Assembly: GCA_018287875.1 (NCBI GenBank)
Contig: JAGVVL010000025.1
Location: 806,001-870,000, forward strand
From: Nigrospora sphaerica
Taxonomy: Eukaryota; Ascomycota; Sordariomycetes; Amphisphaeriales; Apiosporaceae
Length of the DNA: 64,000 bases
Direction of reading: 5' to 3'
A program made the position numbers and the translations under genes. The notes below the pieces were generated by a model. That model saw only the letters and a list, made by a program, of their open reading frames with translations. It searched no databases and was not told the origin of the DNA. This document shows positions 1 through 11,843 of the stretch, piece by piece (positions within the stretch are counted from its first letter, which is position 1; every line of letters starts with the position of its first letter).

Positions 1-3000
1 GGGGACAGGTTGGAGCGAATAAGGCGCGTTCTGGTACTGCTGAATGTCGCGAATCACCTCGGCCGTTTTCGCACGCTTGGCAAAGTTTATGAGGTTGGTC
101 TTCTTGATGATGGATGGGATGCCGTCCTCTATGAAGGTCAAATCCGTCAAGTACACACCTGCGGTACGGACCGTGTCAGAGAAGCGCGATGCAGCTGGAA
201 GGGGACTGAGACCTACCAAAGAAGGGAATGCAGGGCGGGTTGGCAGCGTGGAGCTGCTCTCGGTACTCGCCGAAGTTCTTGGTACTAGCCATCAACTTCC
301 GCATCGTTTCGAGAACAGCCGACGTCCGGGCCGGCACCTGGTCCCATGTTCGCTTCAGCCGAGCGATGGGTGCCGTACCCAGGGCCGAGATAATGGACGT
401 CAAGGTGGAGAAGTTGTTGAGCGTCTTGCATTTCTGCGCTTCGGGTTAGGCCTGCAATATGAGGGGAGGGGGGCCACAAGGTTGAGTGTTCACTTACGTC
501 AGCTACCGACACAAAGTGCTTGATGACCACGACGCGCTTCTTGACATCCATCTGCGCGAGAATCATCTCGGCCACCCAGTTGGTCATTTGGTTGGAGTGC
601 AGGATGAGCGCCTTGACATTGGGTGCGGGCTCGGGGTCATTCTCCCCAACCTTCTTCTGCCATGTCTTGTTCAAACACTCGGTAGGCTTGATCTTTCCGT
701 ACAGCTTGGACTCGATGATGGTCAGCTGGCGAGCAAACTCGGTGACGTCAATGTCCAAGAACTTGAGTTTCTTCATGTTCTTGGGCATGATGGGCGGCGG
801 CACGTTGTTGGTAAACGTTTGGATCATGCGCTTGGACGAGATTTCTTTGCCCGCGAGACGCTGGTCCAGTACTGCCATCAGGGGCTGGGAACCGGGCGTT
901 TCGGTGGACTTGACCGTGTCACGGGCGAAGGTGTAGACGTCTCGGATCAGCTGCTTGGATTCTTCGTTCGAATCCTCCATCCAGAAGTTGTCGAACCAGC
1001 TCTTCATAATGTTGACCACACGGAATCGGATCGGCTTTTGTTTGCGGTCTCGCCAGATGTCGTAATCAACATTGCTCAAGTTCTCGGGCGGCTGGATGTT
1101 GAAACGCGCGACGAGGAGCTCGAACAGCTCACGGGCCGTCGTAAAGGAGCGGTACGTGAGCAGGAAGGTGTTGTTGAAACTGGACTCGAGTTTGTCGTGT
1201 CGGGTGAGCTGTTCTACGAGGGCCAATAGGGTACCGCCCTTGACAGAGGGTGGGTTCGTCTTCAGGTCCCAAGACAGCTCGCCCTCGAGATCCAGGCGCA
1301 GGAAGGGGGGTATCTCCTCGACTTGCTGTATGGAGCCGGCCGGAGTGGGATCGTCTCCCAAAATCTTACGGACCTTGGACGGGTCGCCCTTCCGGTAGTT
1401 GTTGGTGGCCGGTTCGCCTTCGCTAAATGACTGGGCCGTGACCAAAGGTGGCCGTCCGCCCACGGCACGGGACTCGGATCGCTGGTGTATCGAGTTAAAC
1501 GGCAGCGAGTCCTTCCTCCTGATTTCGGAGCGGTCGAACACGCTATCGCTGCGTGTGCGGCTGTCACCGTGCCCGTTGATCTGCACCTGCTCGGAAAGAA
1601 GCTGAAGCGAGAACCCAATATGTGACGAGTTCTGCTCCAGAGCGCGAGCACACTGCTTGACATAGTCGAGGCGGGCCTCCAACGATTCTCCACGAACCTC
1701 GGCCCACTCGTCCCCTAGCGGGCCGGCCACAGCCTGGCAGCCCAGCAGCAGATCCGAGATGTTATCGTAAAGGCTCTGCTTGTAGGTGCTGAAATCGGCG
1801 AGCGAAGGCGTTTGGAAATCGCTTCCTAGCGACGAGAGATCAATAGACTCGATCAGCGAGATCCAAGGCTTGAACATCTCCAAAACTTTGCCGCCGGCGC
1901 CGCAGACATTGTTGCCGATAATCTCGTGCCGGTACGGGGTGATAATCTTCTCCGAGACACCCAAGTTCTTCTCCAACTCCCTGATGCTGGAAACCAGCAT
2001 CCTCTTTTGCTCGTCGAGCCTCTCCAGCAACTTGCCGTCGAGCATCGCGTTGGGCTCACCCGAACCCTCTTCGTCCTCGAGGAAGTTGGACATAATGGGG
2101 TCCCGAGGGCCCAGCCCATTGTTTTGCCAACTGCCGCCGGCTGTGCTCCCAATGACGAAACCCGGGAACAGGCGCGGGATATCTTCGCCGCGCTGCTGCC
2201 GCGCTACTTCGACGAAGCTGAAAACGCCCAGGAGCACGCCGTCGGCTTCCTGCATGCACTTCTGCGCCGACTCTGAGTTAGGCCAGTCGGCGGCGGCAAT
2301 GTGGGACGAAATGACGAGCTTCGAGAATTTGGACATCATGTCCCGGAAGTGGGGATACAGCGCCTTATTGGTGGTGATGACGGACGGTTGGCCCGAATGG
2401 TTGTCCGTGGTGCCGGAGCCGGCGGCCAACAAGAGGCGCAGGTGGTCCGCGATGTCCTCTGCGCGTGCAACGTACTCGGCGCGGCTGTTGCTGGTTATGG
2501 CGTCCCGGTACCGATCGATGGCTCGCTTCATGTTCGCGACGAGCAGATTCCATGTCAAGGGCGGGGTGCTGCCATCGTCGAAGAAGGACCGGGGTATCGT
2601 CGCAGCTTGAGGCAGACTGAAGCTGGCGCCAGTAAACGAAGTAGCCGAAGCCAGCATCGGCGTTTGGCCTGTGCCGGAAGCCACGCCAAGGTTGTTGTTA
2701 GCATAGAGGTGATCTCGGGCCCGAGTCATCGACGATGCGCCGTTCATCGAGTCCATGGACGGTGCAGGGGAGATGCCAACACCGTCGCGCGGGTATCCAC
2801 GTTGAATCCGCGAGGCCTAAGGGTGGACTCATGTAAGCAAGTAGCCTCGACGGCAGGGGAAGGAAAGTCACGCGGGATGCAACCATGCTGATCCAGGGGC
2901 GGGAGAGGAGGGGGGGGGGCACGAACCAAGGAGCCTCTGGAGGTCGACATATTGGAGTCGCCTTCGTATTCGGACGACGAGTTCACCTCGGAATCTTCGT

Positions 3001-3799
3001 CCTCATCCTGGATCAAACCCCGGGCCATCATTTCAGGGGGCGGGCGCGTTTTTTCGGGCATGTTCACGTTCATGCGGTCGCGCGGGCCGCTCTCGTGGAG
3101 GGAGGTGGGGGATTCCAGCGGCAGTTCCATGCTACTCTCGCCCGTCATGGTGTTGTAGTAAAATAATCTGCCATCGCGGGTCGCTTGGGGGATCCAAAAA
3201 TCGGCACCGCCAGACCGGCCGACGGTGTTGGTCGTGCCCTCGAGCGGTAGTCCGTTCAGGTCGTCCTGGTCGGATTCGTTGTCATGGTCATAGTCCTCCT
3301 CATAGATGACCTGGTCTTCCAAGTCGTCGTCAATCCCAGCCAAGTCGGCGACCTGCACGGCTTCTGGAACCTCGTCAGTGCTCGAAATGATTTGGCAGTA
3401 GTTGCTGGGAAACCATCCGCGGACGCCGTTGATAACGCCGTCCCACCAACCGCTCTCGAGTTGGGTGATGACTTGGATTATGTCGCCCTCGTGGAAGCTC
3501 AAGCTTGTGCGATCGTCGGCATCGTAGTCGTAGAGGGCCCTCACGTACAGCGCGCCGGGCGGGGCGGTGCCTATTATGCCGTTCATGTTGGAGGACTTGT
3601 AAAAATTGCCGTCACCGTTGGAGTGGTCCAACGACGCCGGCGAAGCAAGGTCGATTGCGGAATCGGGTTCGGGGTCGGAGGTGTGGCTGGCGGGGTTGGC
3701 CTGGTGGCGCGTGTTCAAGGTGTTGGTTCTCTGGGTGTGTCGCAATGCCGGGCTCGGGTTCAACGTCATAAGCATCGTGATCTCGAATGCGTCAAGCAC
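1..3799 (-). CDS. CDC25: Cdc25-type Ras guanine-nucleotide exchange factor (3' end outside window)
   Basis: Loads GTP on Ras upstream of cAMP and MAPK signalling at the plasma membrane. Read on the minus strand, exons are 3799-2927, 2816-498, 433-217 and 158 to the window edge; phases agree at every junction. The first intron uses an unusual GTTCGT donor. Residues about 84-138 form an SH3 domain (ALYDYDA..LSFHEGDII..GWWDG..GWFPSNY). A WW-like stretch follows (WIPQ..GRLFYYN..T). A RasGEF-N domain begins near GGTLLALVEQLT. The catalytic CDC25 domain carries the LTIIESKLYGKI, HSNQMTNWV, NNFSTLTSIISALG and PCIPFFGVYLTDL blocks typical of the family. At least 1189 residues are encoded; the last helix of the GEF domain continues off the edge. 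The start at 3799 is the first ATG of the open frame; a later in-frame ATG (residue 9) is possible. Domain order matches fungal Cdc25/Ste6 proteins. Confidence 0.93.
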
Positions 3800-4930
3800 G
3801 AGGGCGGGAGGAACGCGGGCGGAGGGCCAAGCAGTTGCGGTTAAGGCATCGTCGGCGGCGGTCCAAAAGGCAGCAGCAGGAGACGAGACGGGCGGGCGGG
3901 CGGTCGCGATCTGCCAGTCTGGTGGCGGTGGGGGTGAGGGTGAGGGGGCGAAATGCCAGTTCAGGAGAGGAGGCGCCGCCGTCTTTCGTCACGGGAGATG
4001 CTCGCGTCGTTGGTCGTCAGTCACGCATCCGTTCGGTGGTGAAAGAAGCGGGAGTGAGGGTATGCAGCGATGCTGTCGTGCTGCCGCGTCAAAAGCGTCA
4101 AAAGGGGCGGCAAATCAAAGGCGCAAGTCAGGATATTAGACGTGGAGAGGCAGCTGACAGGCTGGTCGTATGGACGGTGCGGTGCGGTGCGGTGCTGTGC
4201 CAGAAAGCGTGCGTGCCCACCCCAATTCCAGTTAAGTAATTGCAGTTTCTCGAGACGCCAGCAGTTATCTGGGCTGGTTGGCTGATTTTCTGCCCCGGCT
4301 GGCTCCTGCTTTCTCCTGGCGGCAAATGCGATGGGCGGCGCTAGGAGGGCGACTCTCAGCACGACACCCACGACACGACACGGCACGACGAGACAAGACA
4401 CGAAAAAAAAAGACACCGGCGACAGGAGGGCGGCGGATGATGCAGGCACAGCAGCGACTGTGTGAGAGCGGCGGACGGGGGATCTCCTTCTCTTTTTCTT
4501 TCTTTCTCGCTCGCTCTCTTTCTGTCTCGCTCTCCCTCAGAAAAAGCGGATGGGAAGATGGGCAGTTGGTGCGAGTTCGACTTCTCTCGACTTTGGGGCG
4601 GCCAGGGAGTGCAATTCACAGGGTTCCAATTCCCAATGAGGACGGGACGGGGGCAGGCAAGCAGCGTGTGTGGATCAAGGTGGGTGGTATGAAGTACACA
4701 GTAGCGCCTACGCAGGCCCCTGGTCCTAGCCCTTGGGGGGCCCTGCTGCTCCTGCTTCTTTTCTCGGGCCCTCCTCACCTCACACACGGACCGGGGGAGG
4801 GAGGAACGGGGGACAGACTGGATGCCTGGGCCGGGTGGGCAAATGGATGGATGGGCAAATGGGGGGGCATGGATGGATGGACGGATGCGCCAGCTAGGGT
4901 ACGACCTGTACCTCCCTGGTGGACCAGCAG

Positions 4931-4965
4931 GAGAGAGAGAGGGAGAGATAGAGGGAGAGAGAGAG
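4931..4965. repeat. GA-rich (purine) microsatellite
   Basis: Imperfect GAGA run interrupted by GGGA and GATA units, upstream of the RasGEF gene. On the minus strand this is a CT tract. Confidence 0.85.
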
Positions 4966-5530
4966 CCTTGCCTGGATGGGCTTTTTGGTGACGGACAGGG
5001 ACCGACGAGGATTGGTCTTGATTTTACCTAACCTACTCGGTACGGACGGTAGGTCGCTGCTGAACCCAAACTCGGGGATCCACCTTTTCCCTACCGGTTC
5101 TGAATGGACGGGCAAATAGTGCGTCTTGCGTCCTGGGCGGCAGGTAATTGGGAAGAACCCGACTGATTGGGTCGCGCTGCTTTGGCGAGATTGTACCCGG
5201 ATGTCGTTCCCTGGGTCGGCGGGTGTGTCATTTGCCCCGGACGATCATATGAGTGAAGGGGGAGGGGGGAAGGGGAGAAAGAGCGAGTGCGAAAGGCAGA
5301 CAACGAGAATCGGTAGTCCTCCGTCTCGCGCCGTGGTGTTGTTGCCACAGGATGGTCCATTTTGCTGATGATGGTGGTGGTGGTGATGATGGTGTTTGGT
5401 ATTATTTGGTTGCTTAATGGAAAATATGCCTTACCTACTTACTGACCTTTACTTTCCTGGGTACCGAGGCACCAACTGCCACGGTACGATGTCCCATATT
5501 CCATAGGAAGGCATGGATCCGTCGATGGGG

Positions 5531-5558
5531 CGGATGGACGGATGGACGGATGGACGGG
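5531..5558. repeat. 8-bp tandem repeat, unit GGATGGAC, about 3 copies
   Basis: Three consecutive copies of CGGATGGA-type units followed by a partial copy. Similar GGAT/GGAC units are scattered at about 4850-4885. Confidence 0.85.
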
Positions 5559-6114
5559 CTGAGCATAGGTTGGTCGTTCGGGGGGAAGGATGTCTCTGAC
5601 CCTCGACGAAAGAGTGGGAGGGGCCCCGGATTTGGAGACAAACAGCTTGTGTCTCGTTTTCTCTGTCCCGTTACATTTACCCTTTGCTCTCCCTTCCTCC
5701 CCCGCCGGGCCCTCCGGTCTCCCTTTCGGCCTCGAACGCAACTAGTTTGCCGCCTTCAATTTCTATGCAGTGGGATCTCCAGCTGCAACGACATTGTCGT
5801 CCTCTTTCTCTTCTATGCGGAGTACTGGTGTAGATAGATGAATAGCTACCTTACCTCTCTTTACACTACCACACCACACACTGCTACGCTACCCCTCTTT
5901 TAGCTAGGGGATCCCCCCTTAGCAACATTTCAGGGTACATGGGCATCCTTTAGGTACCGCTGTTGGGCCTGCCCGCATTGGGACTTGCGCCATAGCTGCT
6001 AGACTGCCCGCCTAGTTCCTGTCCCAGGTTACAGACTGGTATGGATGAGGTAAGTAGGCTATGATGTGGTCCGGTGCTGCATGCGTGTCGCGCGGGCCGT
6101 GCGAGCATAATGGT

Positions 6115-6136
6115 GCGTGTGTGTGTGTGTGTGTGG
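6115..6136. repeat. TG dinucleotide microsatellite
   Basis: Run of about ten TG units with one interruption at the start, in non-coding sequence. Confidence 0.9.
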
Positions 6137-9100
6137 GTGAGTGGGAGTTTAATCAGAGTGTGTCTGTCAAGTCGGAGGCTCGCATTTCAAACAGTCCCCA
6201 GCCAGTGATGGGAAGTTCATTGTACCTGCCCGCCCAGTCGTGGTGCGACTTTTGCACTGATCTACAGTACGGAGAGGTATGTAGTATGCCTACTAATACA
6301 CCTAATGTCGCTATAGGTACCATGGACATCCACCAGGCTTACGACCATACACGCGTGCGTGAGTCTTGATGGTACCAACAGCACCAGTACCTGAATTACC
6401 ACCGGCGAGGACTGGTCAAATGGGTTGCTTGCTCGCTCGTGCTGGTTTCGAACTGCTGCGAGTCCTAGATGCGAACCACGAGGACGGAGTTAAGTTAAAG
6501 GGAAACCTGGGGAACAACCTTATTAGGGCGTGCACTACGGGATCAGCACCGCTTGCCACGAGTTTGCATATGCGCCTTTCTTTTTTTACGGACGAGAGGA
6601 CCCCTGGCGCGGAACCTGGGAACCTTACCTGGAGCGAGGCGGGTGGAGCAAAAAGAGGCAAAAGACGGGGTCGAGAACGCTCAGGCAGGCCGGTAAGCAA
6701 GCATTTCAGTCGGTCCCTCTCGCTCGTGATAATGCCCAGGCCGCCCTGCAAGCAAGTCGGAGGCCCTACCCAATCGATCCGGCAAGGCGGGCGTGGACTT
6801 GGTTACTTTAGGCAGGCCGGACGATACCAAAAGATAAAGGTCCGTCGAACGATAAACCCTGCCCACCCACCAACTTTTGACCCCGGGACACAGTGAACCC
6901 TTAGACGTCAGGAAAACCGTCGGTCTTCGAAGCTTGAGAAGAGGACATCCGCAAAATTTCCCTAGCCCACCACACCATACCACGAGGAAACCGAGGGCAG
7001 GGGGATGCTGCTTGAGATTAACTGTATCAATAGCCTTACACAGAACCGGCACGGATCAGCAGGAGACTCAAGCTTCCGACGTCTCGGGCTGCCTTGGGGG
7101 GCGTGAATGCGCGAAAAGACAGGAAGCGGGCAGCGGCACGTCTGCGCGGAAACGGCCCGAACGTGTGATGTGTGCTCCGCGGTTTGTCGTTCCCGGCACG
7201 ACGAGGGACGACGGCTTCTCGGCGTCCCTCTTGACGACGTACGGGTAGACGGATGGGGAGGGGGGGTCTCTGATGGGCCGCCCGGTGGGTTGCGGAGACT
7301 GTTTCGCAGCGGCAAAGCGTCTGGCTCTCCTTTAGCCCGCCAGACAAGCGCCATCAGGATCGACGGGCGAAAAGGGTACGTGCCTCGACATACGTAGGAC
7401 GTTGTCCGGCCTGCGTTACGTGAGCGTGTGTAAGTATGAGCTTGTGTTCCATCCGCCTGCTATGACCATCAAAAGGCTATTCCCCCAGGGGAAACCGGCC
7501 GGCCCATGCCCGAAAGGGGGGTGAAGGGGGGGCATCGGCCGACCTTTTGACATGTTGGTCCCTCCTCCATCATTGCCAAGCCGCCGCCGTACCGTCTAGC
7601 TGTGCCCCATCCAAGCTCGCTACCGTGTCCAAGAGAGACTCTCTCGGGGGGTGTGCGCGCGCACGAAGTGGTCCGGAGAGGGAGGGCTCGCCCTGGACAT
7701 CCATAGATGGGGGAGGGGAACAGCAGTCCAAACGATGGTCCGAGTCCCGGCAGGGCCATGCAATGCGCTGTCAAGTGCGACGGCACTTGAGCAACCGTAG
7801 GCAAAAGTTACCCTCCTCAGGGGCCAGGAGCTGAAGAACAACCGCTGGCCCATGCCATTCGGGACCCCGTGGGCGCCGATATACTGAAACATCTGATGTG
7901 CCTCGATGGAACAGCCGCGCTTCTCTTGACAGCCACTAGTACCTGCTTCCCAAAGACCCCCCATCGAATGTTGTTGGGCTAACACGCGGGGATGATCCAT
8001 GATGGATTCTAGCCGACCCGCGCTTCGGTATTTTCACCACACCGGCCATCTCTCCCGACGGACGATAAGTCGCCATGGGCTCTTTGGCCACCCAAGCTGT
8101 GCAACCGGTATTCCCAATATGTCGTAGACAATCGAGATCACTTGAAACACTTCGGTACCCTGAAAAGAGGAGGGAGGGGGGAGAGGATCCCCGTCCCACC
8201 CTTCGAATTCACTGCACCATCACCGGGGGCCCTTTTTCCCCACGTGTGCGCAGTTCAACGACCGATGCAGATGCCTCCAGCCGGATCCGACCATCGAGAT
8301 GTCCTGCATGCCCATCAGCCCCATGGGAGGGCCGCCTGCCGGAAGTTTTCGGCGGCTGCATGGAAGCATGAGAAGCCGAGTCGAGGAGGGTCGTCGACCG
8401 GGTGTGAGAGGGGACGGCCGTGGAGGTCGGAAGACCTCGTCCTCTGCCCATCTCGGGCACTAGGGCACGAAGAGGTAGAGGCTACATGCGTACCCGCGAC
8501 ATTTCCTCCCGACAGCCCGACAATAACGGGAAAACCTCGTGGCTGCTGCATGAAGCCGTCACCCTTCCCCCCCATCCCGGGGGGGCGGCGCGAGGGGTGC
8601 GTGCAGGGAGCAGCATTTGTCACGCCTGGCTCCGGATATCATACGACGCCTGGCTGTCGTCCCAACTAGGGACAAACTCTGCACGTTCTCAGCAATGCCG
8701 TCTCATCAGGTACCTGTGTTGGTTCCTGGCAAGGGGTGAGGGGCAGTGGGAAGGACTACCGGCTGTATCTGGATAGTTTCCAAGAGACGGACGATGGACA
8801 AACATGGCGCGCCAACAAGAGGCCAACTAACCCCATCATCGTCCTTGTACGACGGGCGGCGGTCAGGCCCGGGAAAGGATGGGGTACCTGGTGCAAGGGG
8901 GTCGTTTGCTCCCGAATAATAGCGGATGTCGTCGCCGCCCGAGAGCCGCTGTGCTTCTCCTGTTTTCCAGGCCCTGGACTTCCTGGTCGTGGACCGACTC
9001 CCGCCTCTTTCCTTGCTGCCGGCCACCCTGGCTCGATGCAGGGTCTCAATGGCACTCTTCCTAAATGAAGTTTGCCGTCACGAAGACCACCCTTTCGGGT

Positions 9101-9404
9101 GCGAGCAGTCTCTTTTCTCGTGGCTGTTTTCCCTCTCCACCAAACTGGTCTATACGTAACTCAAGGGCACGGCCGTGCAAGGGAGAGACGGGCAAACAGG
9201 TGATGAGGCTGCTGGCCGATGCGACGAGCCTCCCCTCAAACTCCCGGCCTATTTATCTGACGACCAACCAGAACCCCCACGCGCATCGCCCCTGGCCGGT
9301 TTCCTGCGATGCCCTCGTCCGCCCTTGGGGGTGGTGAAACTGGCCAAGGCCGTCTTCGCCGACACGAGCCAGGCCCCTTCCCCCTTCCTTACCATCAAGC
9401 AGAA

Positions 9405-9530
9405 GGTTACGGCGAGGCCCATGGTTACGGCGAGGCCCATGGTTACGGCGAGGCCCATGGTTACGGCGAGGCCCATGGTTACGGCGAGGCCCATGGTTAC
9501 GGCGAGGCCCATGGTTACGGCGAGGCCCAT
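9405..9530. repeat. Perfect 18-bp minisatellite, 7 copies
   Basis: The unit GGTTACGGCGAGGCCCAT is repeated seven times head to tail without a mismatch. As 18 is a multiple of three, all six frames give repeated hexapeptides: GYGEAH and VTARPM on the plus strand, GLAVTM and HGPRRN on the minus strand. Open frames of 105-269 residues therefore run through it on both strands. None has a convincing start, signal peptide or domain, so I treat it as a repeat and not as a gene. Confidence 0.97.
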
Positions 9531-11802
9531 GGGGCAGCAACGCCAGCGCGAGGGAGAGAAGACGAAAGAGAAGGGCCCCAATACGAGGCCCGGCGCGGGC
9601 CTCAACTCGGTGCCGCCATCGTGTGATACCACCGACGGGCGCGCGGTTTCCGGCGTCGAGGAGCAGTTGACGGATTCGGGCCTGCGCCTTCTCTCCCGAC
9701 ACTGCATACGCAAAGCCCAAACCAGGACGCACTGCCATCACCCTTCAGCAAACCCCGACGTTCCGGCGTCCCCGCGCCCTTTGTGCGCATATCGGCCGGG
9801 GGCGACCTGTCAACATCCAAGAAGCGAACTACTCCTGCCCGGGGAACGACCACGGTTGCCTGCGCTATTTGATGACCCTGAGCCGGGCGGCCGGGTGCCT
9901 GGACCATGTCCCCCGACTGCGCCATCTCCGGCGCCGCGGCGTTGCCGTGGGGTCGTCCATGTGGTGGTGCACCGAGCCACGTAACCGGCGGTCCGGCGTA
10001 TTGGTGAGGCTCGCTCGAGGCCGCCCCTTGGGTATCCCCTGTGCCCCCTGGATGACGACGCTGCATCGAGTCATTCTCAGCAGCTTGCACACACCCCCTA
10101 ATGGCGACGGCCTCTAACCCAGGCTCGAAACCGATTGTTGGCCTGTGGCGCTGTCTGCTCCGATGAACCAGGGACCAAATGTCGACGGAGATCCAACGGA
10201 GTTTGTTTTCTTTTGCCCGTTTGCCTGACCAGTCGTCTTCCACGGGTTGCCCCATGGCTGCAGGCTTAGCTGCGAGATCTGTGGGAAAAGCAAACTCCAA
10301 GACGTCTGCTCCTGCGACCAGGTCTTACCCGAGCCGATAGATCACTCCGCGTACGTGACGAGAAAAGGGGTGCTAAGCGTCCGCCTACGGCTGTCCCGGC
10401 TCCTAAAATTCCAACTCTTCCTATCGACGCCGTGAAACGAGCTCTTAGCCCCCCGTCTGGCCTGCTCGGGTGCGGCGACTCAGCTACGAAGGCGAATATG
10501 ATACGTCGCCGTCGTTGGTTCCCAAGCGCCTCTCCTGCCTTGCTTGAGTGCTTGCAGTAGTCGTTTCGGCCTTGCCCGTGGCTGACAAGCAGCGGAACCC
10601 ATTGCCATCCGGATGATCCGTCTGCCCAAAGTCGTCAAGCGCGCGCCGGCAGACGGCGCACCAAGAGGGGTGCTGCTGCCGCATGGGAGACTTGTTCTAG
10701 ACCTCGGTTTCTTTTTTCGTTGTTGCTACTTCAATGACGATATATAGATTGAATATTACCGCCTGCAAGTCAGAGCAGCCCCAGTCTCCATGATGATCGA
10801 CAGGGGAGACGACAGCAGGCCATAGAATCTTCCGAAGCCCCTGGGGCCGCCGAGCAGCGGTCGAGGAGGGGTGACCAGGACCTTCTTTGCCTGTCCCTGT
10901 CTTAGCAAACGGCCCATCGACGCCAATTGCGCCATGTGCGCGTGCGTACAAACATCGAGCCGGCTGCCGGCGGCGACGACGATGGTGGCCCGAGTGGCAG
11001 CATGGCAAACTACTATGCGGTTTCCCGACGCGTGTTGGTGAGCTCAGCCCATGTCGGTTGGACGACTGGTGATTGACGCGCAGGCGGTCAGATTCAGCAC
11101 ATCCCCTAAATGGGTCTTGGAACCAAGATCGGCATAACGCGTGAGGGTGTCGCGCACGTGGGACCGGGACGCATCCGCGAGACGGCGACCCCAGGTCCTC
11201 GCTCTGTTTTGGCGGGTTCCACTCTGGCTCCTGAACCCCTGTCGGCGCATCACGATATCCACTGTCCAAGGCACGCAAGTACGGTACGCGGTGCACCGTG
11301 CCAGAAACGCCCGCCCCGTCGGGGCCCTGCTGGCCGGCTGCTGGCTGGACCTCGCGAGAACAGGCCTCCCGGGAGATGGACGCATGAAAGCGGGCTCCGT
11401 CCATGCCCGTTATGCCTGGCAAATGTCCACAGTGCACACCGACATTGGGCCTTGTGCACCTAGGCTGAACCTCACCGCCCACATGGGCAGCATCTTATCG
11501 TCGCAGGCACAAGACGGTGAACGGCGTCGCGCTGGCCACGTACGTCGCGGCTTTCCCACGTCAGTGTCGCCCTGGCATTGCGAGCCCGAACGATGCCTCG
11601 CGCGCGCGCCCAGCGTGCAAGTCAGTCGCCTTGGCGTGGGCCCGGATGGGGCTGATGGGGGGTCCTCCCAATATCGACCCATAGCCAGGACCTACCGTGG
11701 CTGTCGGCAGTGCGGACGCGAAACTACCATCGAGAAGGAGCGCGGCAGCGTGGCTGGCGTGGCCCGTCGCTTGCATCGTGGCACGGGAGGCGGACGAAGA
11801 GG

Positions 11803-11843
11803 CGCCGCCTCCGCCGCCGTCGCCGCCGCCATCGCCGCCGCCT
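11803..11843. repeat. GCC-rich trinucleotide repeat
   Basis: Imperfect run of GCC/CCG units with interspersed GTC and ATC units. Confidence 0.85.

Larger units (their letters stand above)
3800..9404. other. Gene-poor interval, left part; RasGEF 5' region then no supportable gene
   Basis: The first several hundred bases are the likely promoter and 5' UTR of the minus-strand RasGEF. The rest has many short overlapping frames in all six phases, with arginine/proline/serine-rich translations typical of random GC-rich DNA. I saw no domain, signal peptide or splice-supported exon chain. It contains purine-rich and GGAT/GGAC simple repeats and a TG run. No tRNA-like or rRNA-like structure was recognised. 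Confidence 0.6.

Noticed and set aside
9309..9626. GYGEAH-repeat frame as a ribosomally made peptide precursor
   Set aside because: Such fungal precursors have a signal peptide and Lys-Arg cleavage sites between core repeats; neither is present, and no tailoring enzyme gene lies nearby.
9602..10300. 232-residue minus-strand frame
   Set aside because: Composition only moderately protein-like, no domain, no splice support; competing frame on the plus strand.
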